From Poa pratensis (lineage: Eukaryota > Streptophyta > Magnoliopsida > Poales > Poaceae), in assembly GCA_947311845.1 (NCBI GenBank), contig CAMZMU010000107.1, positions 38,362,588 to 38,426,587 on the forward strand: a stretch of DNA of 64,000 nt, read 5' to 3'. Below are positions 56,162-64,000 of this stretch, piece after piece. Position 1 is the stretch's first letter. The number at the start of each line of letters is the position of its first letter. The notes below the pieces were generated by a model. It was given only the letters and a program-made list of their open reading frames with translations, ran no database searches and was not told the DNA's origin. Both the position numbers and the translations under genes were made by a program.

Positions 56162-57965
56162 ATGTCGGCTAGTGGCTTAGTGCACAATGACACAATTATA
56201 TTCGATGGCACAAATTATTTCTTATGGAGAAATTATATGCTTTGCAATCTTCGGACCTTGTGTCCAAATATAGAGCAATTTCTAGATGTAGGTTTTTCTC
56301 CTCCAATGGATCCACAAAATCTATCTTTAGAGGATGAGAAAAACTTACATCTCGAAGCTCTAGTATATAACAAGTTTCTTCATCTTTTGAGTTTTCAGAT
56401 TTATGTTTTCTTGAATGTCTCGAAGTGCAAGTCCTCTCATGAAATGTGGACCAAGCTAGAAGAAAAATATGGTGGGTCTCTTGAGGTCGATTATCTTTCC
56501 GAGGAGCTCTTTTCACCGTCACATATTGAAGAGCTCCAAGTCGCTTCCACCTCCGGTTGTGAAGAATCAATTCGTCCACTTCACCAATGTGTGACATGCC
56601 ACAAGATGGTTCCTCATCATCCCCAAAAGTTCACATGTGCCTTATGGCTAGAGGTTCGAAGGTAACTCCTACTTTGAATCCCAACATATCTCGTAATGAT
56701 GAGATGATGATGATGAGGATGAATTTGATGATGCTCTTATGCATGAGTTGGGCATGGTGTATGCTTCTCTTCGTGGTAATACAAATGCTCGTGCTAAATT
56801 CGAATTTTTAATGGATACCATTGTTGAAAACAAGGAAACCATTAAAGATTTGAAATCCCTTGTTAATGAGGGAAATTGAGATTCAATCTCCTTATGCAAG
56901 AGCTCCGTGATGAGAAACATACTAGTGCTTCTTTATCTCAATCTTTTGAAACCTATAAGCTTGAAAATGCTAAATCTATTAGTGATGCTTGTGCTACTAA
57001 CTCCACTTCTTGTGAAGCATCTATTTTAAAGGAGAATGTTGATCTAAGGCTCAACTTGAGTTGCTAACTAGCAATTATAGGAAATTGGAAGAAAGTCATG
57101 AAAAGCTCTCGAGCTCCCATGAGGATCTTCTAATCTCCTATGATGGGCTTAAGTTGGCTCATGAGGCAAGTATCACTAAGGTAACATTTGTGAGCCTCAT
57201 GTGGACATTAGCACTACTTCTACTCAAAATGCTATATTGCATGTGCTAGTCCTATGATTCATCTAGACATAATGTTGCCACATCTTGTGATGAATTGCTT
57301 GCTTTGCCTTGTTGCTCTAACAATGAAGTTTCTACTTCCTCTAGTACTTGTGTTTCACTAACCATGTAGAGGAAATCAAAGAGCTCAAGGCCCAAGTCAC
57401 TTCTTTGAAGAAAGACTTGGAAAAGCGTCATGAAGGGAAATCCACACTTGACAAAATGTTGAGTGTGCATCAATCCCCCAATGACAAGAGTGGACTTGGA
57501 TTTAACTCCAATAACAAGAACAAGTCCAAGAGCAATAAGAAGAAGGGCCAAGACCAACTCAAGAATTCCAAGATCATTTGCTTCAAGTGCAAGGTTGAAG
57601 GGCATCATGTTAGATCATGCCCATTGAAGAAGAAGCACTTGAGTGAGAAGCAACAAGGGAAGAGGCCACAAGGTCAAGATAAAGTCAACCTCAAGTTGTA
57701 GAAAGGCTACTTCCCAAAAGATTCAAGCTAATGCTCCCCAAGTCAAGAAATCAAAGAAGAAGAGAAAGGGGAGCACTTGTTGCTATTTATGCGTGAGAAG
57801 GGGCACTTTGCTTCATCATGTTCTAACGGTACCTTCTCAAACCCTATCGTTGTTGATGATGATTATTCACTTATTAAGGATAAGGTGGCAATGTGTTTGC
57901 CAAGTTTGTTGGTACTCAAAGTGGTTTCAAGAAAAGAACCATTTGGGTTGCCAAGCCTATTGTGA
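56162..57965 (+). pseudogene. Copia D gag-like gene with zinc knuckles, several frameshifts
   Basis: The start MSASGLVHNDTIIFDGTNYFLW at 56162 is typical of Copia gag (DUF4219/UBN2 type). CKSSHEMWTKLEEKYGG follows, then the frame breaks (stop 56663-56665). Pieces in other frames continue in order: ELGMVYASLRGNT and FLMDTIVENKETIKDLKSL (about 56740-56875), a coiled coil (QELRDEKHTSASLSQSFETYKLE, 56890-57060), NYRKLEESHEKLSSSHEDLL, then KELKAQVTSLKKDLEK. A first zinc knuckle CFKCKVEGHHVRSCP lies near 57580-57625; a second, CYLCREKGHFASSC when reading through one frameshift, lies near 57779-57820. It ends about 57990. At least four breaks make it non-functional. Confidence 0.72.
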
Positions 57966-57969
57966 CTAA

Positions 57970-59121
57970 CTTTTAGGACCCAACTTGGTTGGGGACCAAC
58001 AAGCTCAAACTTGATCAATAGGTATTAGTGGAGGGCATTGGAGACTTGGCTACACATGAAGAATTAAGGGATCTTCATCAATTATATTTTCTCAAGCCAA
58101 GTCATTGTATTATAATGTCTCTATCTCATATCCAATGTTCCTCCTTGCGGTAACTTGCTTTTAAACTATATATATATATATATATACATTGAAAGTTGCT
58201 TGCCCCTTTGCATGTGTTGGTTTTATTACTCTCATATGTTGTATATGTTGTGCTCTCTACTTACTTATCTTGAGTAATCAAGTTATATGTGTATGTTGGT
58301 TTGCACACATGTACGTGTGAGTTTGTGTTGAGCCTCTATTGCATCTTGTTCGTATTTAGTGAGCTCTTTTGAGAGACCAATGGACTATCCCATTTTGGGG
58401 GTGTGATGTGCTTTGGCACTTCAAATCCTAAAATGTGTATACATGAGGACAACCACTTAGTGTTGATATATCAAGATTATCTAATCTCTATGTGGTATGT
58501 CATCTCTATATGGTATGTCATGCTCATGAGAAATTCAAATTCTATAATGTCATTAGTTATCTCGAATTGGATTTTATTTGCCTCTTATTGAGAAGAAATG
58601 GATTATCACATTATGGGGGAGTAATAAGCTATGTGCATATTACGAGCCTAGAAAATGTGAACATGTGAGGTTTTGCCACTTAGAATCGATATTGTAAATT
58701 ATCTTGTTCCTATGTGGCATTTCTCAAACAAGTTCCAAGTGTCATGATGATTTTACTTGCTCCTCTTTTGGATCTTGTTTTGAGGGATGTTCTTGGTACG
58801 GTTTTCCTCAAATGTGTTCTTCTACATCTTTTGGGAAACCGTTTGCTTCAAGTTATAATAATAATTGATTTGCATAATCTTGTGAATAATTGAAGCTAGC
58901 TAGGACATCTATCTATCTAAGCATTGTGCTTAAATCGTATTTTTCCCTATGCTTTCTTCGTTGTGAAGATGATCTTGAATATTCTTGCAAACTACCACCA
59001 AGAAGTAACTTCTTATACTCCTTGTCCTTGTCAAGTGATATTCACATTTGTGGTGGAATCTGTAGATCGTCTTCATATTGGCTTTTGTTTCGTGATTTAA
59101 TTGGCATAGGAGAGGCATTGA
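57970..59121 (+). other. Non-coding internal region of Copia D, left of CACTA 2
   Basis: No gene. Contains a TA dinucleotide run (58165-58186) and two diverged tandem blocks of about 240 bp starting GACCAATGGACTATCCCATTTTGGGGG (58376) and GAAATGGATTATCACATTATGGGGGAG (58596). Confidence 0.5.
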
Positions 59122-59372
59122 CACTAGTACAGAACGACACATCCGATACCCCTCTATGGAAACGGCACGAGTTAGGCGACGGAGAATCGCGCTTTCCGCG
59201 TGAGAAAACCCGCCCCGCCAGGCAAGCTGGCCCGCGTCCCACCTTCATAGGCAACGGTCGCGAATTATTAACCGTTGCCGATATGTTGGTAACGGAGTTT
59301 CTTTCGACTCCGTTTGCGGTATGTTCTTCAATGGCATCGGACATTTGTATACAACCGTTGGCGAGGTTGCTT

Positions 59373-59380
59373 ATATAAAA
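59373..59380 (+). promoter_or_regulatory. TATA box of the GRF zinc-finger gene
   Basis: TATATAAA about 100 bases before the ATG at 59477. It suggests that the captured gene carries its own promoter or uses an element-borne one. Confidence 0.5.
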
Positions 59381-59476
59381 TTCCTTTTTTAGCACTATCT
59401 TGGATATTATAAAAGACTGTCGATTCACCCTTGTTCCTCTGCTCCAGCTTGTTTTTACTCCGCACTCGTGTCCTCC

Positions 59477-60112
59477 ATGGCCAAGAGCATGAGCTCGTCG
59501 GGGAGATCGAATGTGTCCTCCTCCTGCACCGCCGGGGCCGGGTCAGATCTGCCGCTTGTGAAGTGCGTTTGCTGCCGCTGTCGGAACGCGATTCGTCGAG
59601 TGTCGCATTCGGATCTGAACCCAGGCCGGATCTACTTCAAGTGTCCAAATCACAGGGTTAGTTCGACGCTTCGACCAGTTTAGATTGATTCTATTCTATG
59701 TGTGATGCTGATTTGCCTCTGGATTCGATTTACCATTTGGCAGGGGAGGGGCGAAGAGTATTCTGGGAGCTGTGATTATTTTTTTTGGATTGAAAATTAT
59801 GTTGAGATGCTGCTTGCTAATGGCGTCGAAGTGGAAGCTGCAGAGCTGGAAAATGTAGCCTTGATAGTCAAGAAGGTGAACATGGAGATGAAGCCGCACA
59901 CTGCAGCAGCTCTAGCTGGTTTGGCATGGAGCCCAACAAACACTTCGACTAAATCTGACCATGTTGTTGCTGTGCGCAAGGAGCGGCATAAAGGAACAGA
60001 AATAGCTCAGTTAAATTTTCTTGTGAGCATTGCTAGAATGATTTTGTGTGTTTGTGTGCTGCTGTTAGGTGTGAACTTGTATGCAGCAATGAAAATCAGT
60101 AGAATGTATTAG
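59477..60112 (+). CDS. GRF-type zinc-finger protein, two exons, 182 aa, CACTA 2 cargo
   Basis: Exons 59477-59656 and 59744-60112 (donor GG/GTTAGT, acceptor GGCAG), both phase 0. Start in CCATGG context. The GRF zinc finger spans about residues 30-75: C30, C32, then NPGR (48-51), C56-P-x-H, C70 and FFW (73-75). GRF fingers bind nucleic acid in topoisomerases and repair nucleases; in grass genomes they also occur in many short proteins of unknown role like this one. After the finger come a helical segment (NYVEMLLANGVEVEAAELENVALIVKK) and, at about 150-172, a hydrophobic stretch (IARMILCVCVLLLGVNLY) that could anchor it in a membrane. No frameshift or stop, so it may be expressible. Whether it helps transposition or is a passenger is unknown. 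Confidence 0.75.
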
Positions 60113-60284
60113 GTTCGTATGCAGCTATGCAAATCAGTACAATGTATTAGGTTCGTATGCACTTTGAAAATCACTAGAATGTATTATGTACGTATGCAGC
60201 TACGGAAATCAGTAGCACATAGTAGTTGTGAACTTGTATCCAATGGAAACGGTTATATAAAATGTCTGTTGCCAATTGGGTGCC

Positions 60285-60291
60285 TATAAAT
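60285..60291 (+). promoter_or_regulatory. TATA box of the second unit in CACTA 2
   Basis: TATAAAT with a CT-rich leader (CAGTCTCATTCTCAATCCCTCACTG), equivalent to the one at 2417 in CACTA 1. The first ATG downstream (60397, MASSVGASDLAASVRDRADL) opens a frame of only 42 codons before TGA at 60523-60525, unless spliced. Confidence 0.4.
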
Positions 60292-60524
60292 GTACTGGCG
60301 AAGCAAAGCCCCATCAGTCTCATTCTCAATCCCTCACTGTCCATCTTTCAACCCTAGCCGCCGCACATTGTAGCTTTTTACTCTCCTCACTCTCTCATGG
60401 CTTCCTCTGTCGGCGCGTCAGATCTAGCTGCATCTGTTCGTGATAGGGCAGATCTGGAGGCGGCGGTGATGCCCCGCGTCCTCTGGGCCACGCGGAGCTG
60501 GATCAGATCATTCATCGGGTGGTG

Positions 60525-60938
60525 ATGCAGCAGTTGTGGCGGATCCGCCGTCAACGGAGGCCGCCGTCGACGGAGGAGGAGGTGGCCGATCTGGAGGCGA
60601 CGTCCCCGGTGGAGGAGGTGGCGTCCACGGTGGAGGAGGTGGCCGATCTGGAGGCGACGTCCCCGGTGGAGGAGGTGGCGTCCACGGTGGAGGAGGTGGC
60701 CGATCTGGAGGCGCCGTCCACGGTGGAGGAGGTGGCCGATCTGGAGGCGCCGTCGACGGAGGAGGAGGTGGCCGATCTGGAGGCGACGTCCCCGGTGGAG
60801 GAGGTGGCGTCCACGGTGGAGGAGGTTGCCGATCTGGAGGCGCCATCCACGGTGGAGGAGGTGGCCGATCTGGAGGCGCCGTCCACGGAGGAGGAGGTGG
60901 CCAATCTCGAGGCGCCATCCACGGAGAAGAAAATGTGA
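60525..60938 (+). CDS. E/V-rich repeat frame in CACTA 2, doubtful
   Basis: Frame from ATG 60525 to TGA at 60936-60938. After RIRRQRRPPST it consists almost wholly of units EEVADLEAPST, EEVADLEATSPV and EEVASTV. Regularity in multiples of three bases keeps frame whatever the copy number. Two other frames are also open through the repeat (Gly-rich on plus, Pro-rich on minus), so openness alone proves little. It may be the second exon of a spliced gene starting at 60397. Confidence 0.35.
   Translation: MQQLWRIRRQRRPPSTEEEVADLEATSPVEEVASTVEEVADLEATSPVEEVASTVEEVADLEAPSTVEEVADLEAPSTEEEVADLEATSPVEEVASTVEEVADLEAPSTVEEVADLEAPSTEEEVANLEAPSTEKKM
60570..60934. repeat. 36-bp and 21-bp tandem repeats in CACTA 2
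   Basis: Units GTGGAGGAGGTGGCCGATCT plus GGAGGCGNNGTCCACG (36 bp) alternate with GTGGAGGAGGTGGCGTCCACG-type 21-bp units. Copies differ mainly at CCGTCC/ACGTCC and GTCCACG/GTCGACG. It sits where CACTA 1 has its unrelated 30-bp repeat. Confidence 0.85.
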
Positions 60939-62049
60939 GGTCTAAATCGCTCAGCTCATGAACTAGTTCATCAATTGGTTTTATATAGAACTTGTCTAGT
61001 ATATAGAAAACTCGTCTAGTATCTTGCACTTTATTGTTTCTGTCTAGTTTTCTAGTCTAGCATAGAAAACTTGTCTAGTATATAGAAAACTTGTCTAGTA
61101 TCTTGCACTATTTTAAAGTCTAGTAGGGTGAATTAATTTCAACTCTTTGTAGTACTACCGATGATGAATAGATCCAGTCACAACTTTTTGTCAATGTGCT
61201 AATCCTCGTTATTGTTTTGTGTAGCTAGTGTATGAAGTAATAGTATTTCGGCGACACTGTATAAAAAATGGTGAGGCTCTTGAAGGAAACATCACCTTCA
61301 AGTTATGCCTCCAAATCGTTGGATCGGACTGCAAGCACACGGATATAGGCGCTTAAAGGTGTGAACTGTTTTCACATTAAATTATATCTATGTCATGTAG
61401 CATCATATTTTGGCTCTTCTGTAACTATCAATCCATGTATTTTTATCCAGAAGCACAAAGCTGATCCGAACAAACTTTAAATGTGCTACTTATAAAGTGG
61501 GATTATATTTCGGCGACACCGTCCAAGATGGAGCAAGCCTCAGTACGAAGAATTTGGCAATTTGGCTTGGTGTAGTTTCTGTTTTTTCAGTTTCTCCGGC
61601 TATTTTGTGGATGTGTGTTTAGGGAGCAAGCCTTAGCTGCAGTTTAGGGAGGCATGAGAATGATAGGATTAGCGAAGCATGTGTAACTCATCTTTTGATG
61701 CTATGTAATGGTGACAATTGTTATATAAGTTATGAACGGTTTTGCTAGCAACATTGTGCTTCTGCTGTGATATTTTGAATGTCAATTGGCAACTGTATTG
61801 CTGCTGTAGGCTTATGAAAAAACCTCAATGCAAACGAGCAAAACAGAATCTCCGTTTCTGATGTCCAGATACATCGGCAACGGAGACTGGATGGCAACCG
61901 TAGCCAAAATCAAGCCTCATCGGTGACGGTTTTTCGTGTCCGTTGCCGATGAGAGCCTTCACATCAGTGACAGGGTCGTGGACACGGACCCTTTCTCCGT
62001 TGCCGAAGGGTTTTTTGGCCCGTTTCCGATGTGTCGTTCTGTACTAGTG

Positions 62050-64000
62050 TGATCTCATTTATGTGCATTTTATATTCCAATGAAAAATTAAATAATGCAC
62101 ACATCTTGGGGGAGCTATCCTATACCTTTTAGAGCACTCTCCTTACAATCTTATCAACTTCTTTTTGTCCTTTTAAAATGTGTTTTGATGGAAGACAAAA
62201 ATCCTTTTTGGTACCTTGTGCCATTGTGAAAAGTGTGCAGGGTTTGGTTTTGTTTTGTTGGAACCTTGCTCTATTTTGGGAGTTTGCTATCTCATTCCTT
62301 CTTCTCTATTTTGTCTTCTTGAATGAGATAAGTGTTTTAGCATGTGTGTTTTGATTCATCATGTTTGCTCAATGTTTTTTTTTGTTCATGTGTTGAACTT
62401 GTGGATCAATCTTTGTTGGTTTGATTCTTTGATATAATTTGGACAACAAATGTGTTTGACATGCTATTTGTGTCTTCTTGGATTTCTTGGTGTTTTGTCC
62501 TAATGTATCTTCTTGGGATCTTGGAAGTCTTGTGCATGCATATTTATTATATGTATATTTATGGCATGCTTGGTTTACTTGATCCGATATATTGGGTAGA
62601 CTCCATAAAATCCTAAATGGCTAAGATGTGCATGAAATTCAAATTTCATCTCAAAATATGCACATATTTATATGGAGTTTTCCCAATGTATTGTAGTTAT
62701 TCTAACTACTTTGGACCCAATAAGTTTGGGGACCAAAATGTACTTGAATGTTGTTTTAGGTACATTGGAGTTGCAATGGATGCTTATCTCAACTATATGG
62801 AAGGTGTTCTCACCATGTGTAAATTGGAGACAAGCTAGGATGGTCAATAAACTCTTACCTACTACATCATACCAATGCTATCTCGGTAACAAGTATTCAC
62901 TTCATGCATACATGTATTGCTTTCAACCTTGTGTAGGTTGCATCTTGGCATGAATATCTTTATTTGCAAAAAAAAATTGGTTCTTTAAAAGTTTTTAAAG
63001 AAAACTCTTTGTTGCAAATGTGGGAAATTTGAGGTGATTGCATATCTTTGGGAGTATTCCTAAATATGTCAATTTCGCAATTTTATTGCATATCCTTTAC
63101 TCATGATGCTCACATGTGTAATATTGATGAAGTTGCAAATTTATTCAACCTTTGTGATACTTGTTGCCTTCCTCGAGGCATCCCAACTATCTTTTATTCC
63201 CTTATTGCTAGTTGCGATTTTATTGAGGTTTAAGTGGTTTATGTTCATTATTATACAATGAGATATATCAAGCCTTGTGCTATATATGTATATGCTTTTA
63301 TGCAAAGATCTTATTGGTATAGTTTGTGACTTCTTTCTCGGATATCATGGTATCCCTTTTTAAAGTAACTATTTTGTGTGTGCATGTTTTTGTGGATTCT
63401 TCATCTTGATGTTTTATCCACTAAGAAACTTATACACATGAGAAAGCTATTATGTCCCCTTGACATCCTCATTCTTGTCGGCCATCTTTCTTTTGTTGTG
63501 TTTTTGGTGGTTTCGGAAAGAATTTGATTTATGATTGCTTGTCTTACTTGATTGCATCTGCATGCACTCATATTTCGTGAATATGATTTGGACCCAAGTT
63601 TGTCTTGATAAACTTATCGTGCACTCATATCTATATCATGTCCAAAATATGTTCTTTGGATCCTTATGGTTTATTTGCTTCTTAAGTTGGTGCCGCTCAC
63701 ATATCTTCTCATTGCTTTATTTGGATCCTCAATATGGTTTGGATTCCTCCATTTATTCGTCATTGGATAAGTGCATTTTATTCCACTCATTTTATGAGAT
63801 ATGCACATCTTGGGGAGGAGCTCATACTATGTTGGCTCTTTAGATTTTTCGTCCATTTAGGCAATTGTTGACAATGGGGGAGAAGTCTAGAGGGTTTAAG
63901 GGAAATAGTTTTATGCTTAAGGTTGGTTTGCTCTTAAGTGTTTGCCTTTCATGCATATCTATCTTTGATTGATGTTTTGCATGGTTTAATATATAGTGTA
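62050..64000 (+). other. Non-coding internal region of Copia D, right of CACTA 2
   Basis: AT-rich, T-rich on the plus strand, no supported gene. Short frames (62617-62838, 63048-63233, 63535-63843) have no motifs and conflict with one another. No LTR start (TGAAAGTGCATGG) appears before the window ends. A purine-rich GGGGGAGAAG at 63877-63886 could belong to a polypurine tract but is not next to an LTR here. Confidence 0.5.

Larger units (their letters stand above)
59122..62049 (+). mobile_element. CACTA transposon 2, gene-carrying, no transposase seen
   Basis: Termini CACTAGTACAGAACGACACA at both ends (inverted) with target duplication TGA (59119-59121, 62050-62052). The first 60 or so bases are nearly identical to CACTA 1 (CCCCTCTATGGAAACGGCA, TTAGGCGACGGAGAATCGCG), and the 3' end matches it too (AAACCTCAATGCAAACGAGC, then TTTTTTGGCCCGTTTCCGAT). 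2928 bp. Its first gene is a GRF zinc-finger gene instead of the duplicated-domain gene of CACTA 1. A second TATA-headed unit and an E/V-rich tandem repeat follow. Inserted in Copia D. Confidence 0.93.
53390..64000 (+). mobile_element. Copia-type LTR retrotransposon D, non-autonomous (right end outside window)
   Basis: LTR 53390-56106, primer site for initiator tRNA-Met (56109-56120), a gag-like region with two zinc knuckles (56162-57965), then several kilobases without pol. The left neighbour of the LTR is GCAAT (53385-53389), the expected 5-bp target. Absence of integrase and reverse transcriptase in 6 kb of internal sequence suggests a non-autonomous derivative. It is inserted in Gypsy C and carries CACTA 2 at 59122-62049. 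Confidence 0.82.

Noticed and set aside
60570..60934. CRISPR-like array
   Set aside because: Regular repeats without unique spacers, in a plant CACTA element; simple coding-type tandem repeats. The dyad arrays at 38618-39467 are likewise not CRISPR.
60508..61029. Pro-rich minus-strand frame (WTAPPDRPPPP repeats) in CACTA 2
   Set aside because: Direct consequence of the tandem repeat read in reverse; lacks a start context and any non-repeat domain.
1..64000. Integrated pararetrovirus or other viral sequence
   Set aside because: All gag/protease-like pieces fit LTR retrotransposons with standard primer sites; no movement protein, coat protein or viral polymerase frame was seen.

Overview
The window is from a large, repeat-rich grass nuclear genome. 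The LTR families (termini TGATACGTCTC, tRNA-Asp primer sites, gag proteins with KLCD near the N-terminus), CACTA and Mutator-like elements, Stowaway and Tourist MITEs and Helitrons all point to the Triticeae (wheat, Aegilops, barley, rye); the species cannot be read from the sequence. Nothing bacterial, organellar or viral was seen.

Layout. 1-7769: 3' part of a plus-strand Gypsy element (A) ending in its 3' LTR (6266-7769), with a gene-carrying CACTA element (1311-3909, 3-bp target duplication AGG) nested in it. 7770-12583: a minus-strand Gypsy element (B) with decayed gag/protease, primer site and 5' LTR. 12584-50167: a low-copy island with two host genes. The first (21489 to 13878, minus) is a five-exon NLR-derived gene with winged-helix-like and LRR regions but no NB-ARC, broken by one missing base. 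The second (30252 to 27784, minus) is a seven-exon receptor-like protein kinase whose exons sum to exactly 500 codons. The island also holds DNA transposons and small retroposons, most delimited by terminal repeats and target duplications: Mutator-like (14492-14833, 38529-39555), Stowaway (15511-15785, 34119-34374), Tourist (17358-17621), Helitron (22522-25400), a T-tailed tRNA SINE (30923-31089), PIF/Harbinger elements with cargo genes (34744-36137, 45389-47105), a 5'-truncated LINE (44174-44565) and two tail-only micro-retroposons (47354-47370, 49696-49708). 50168-64000: Gypsy C (plus; 5' LTR, primer site, gag), interrupted at 53390 by a non-autonomous-looking Copia (D) with a 2.7-kb LTR, itself interrupted by a second CACTA (59122-62049, TSD TGA) that carries a GRF zinc-finger gene.

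How it fits together. The two host genes face the same way and look independent. The three large introns of the NLR-like gene each hold a MITE of a different superfamily, and the kinase gene has a SINE just upstream. The most unusual observation is that the two Mutator-like elements both carry arrays of 25-bp dyads with core GCGCC-N9-GGCGC: arms constant, 9-nt centre variable. The second is the pair of CACTA elements with one backbone and different cargo genes. Splice sites were chosen by eye from reading-frame continuity, GT/AG dinucleotides and remembered family architecture; no alignment was run.
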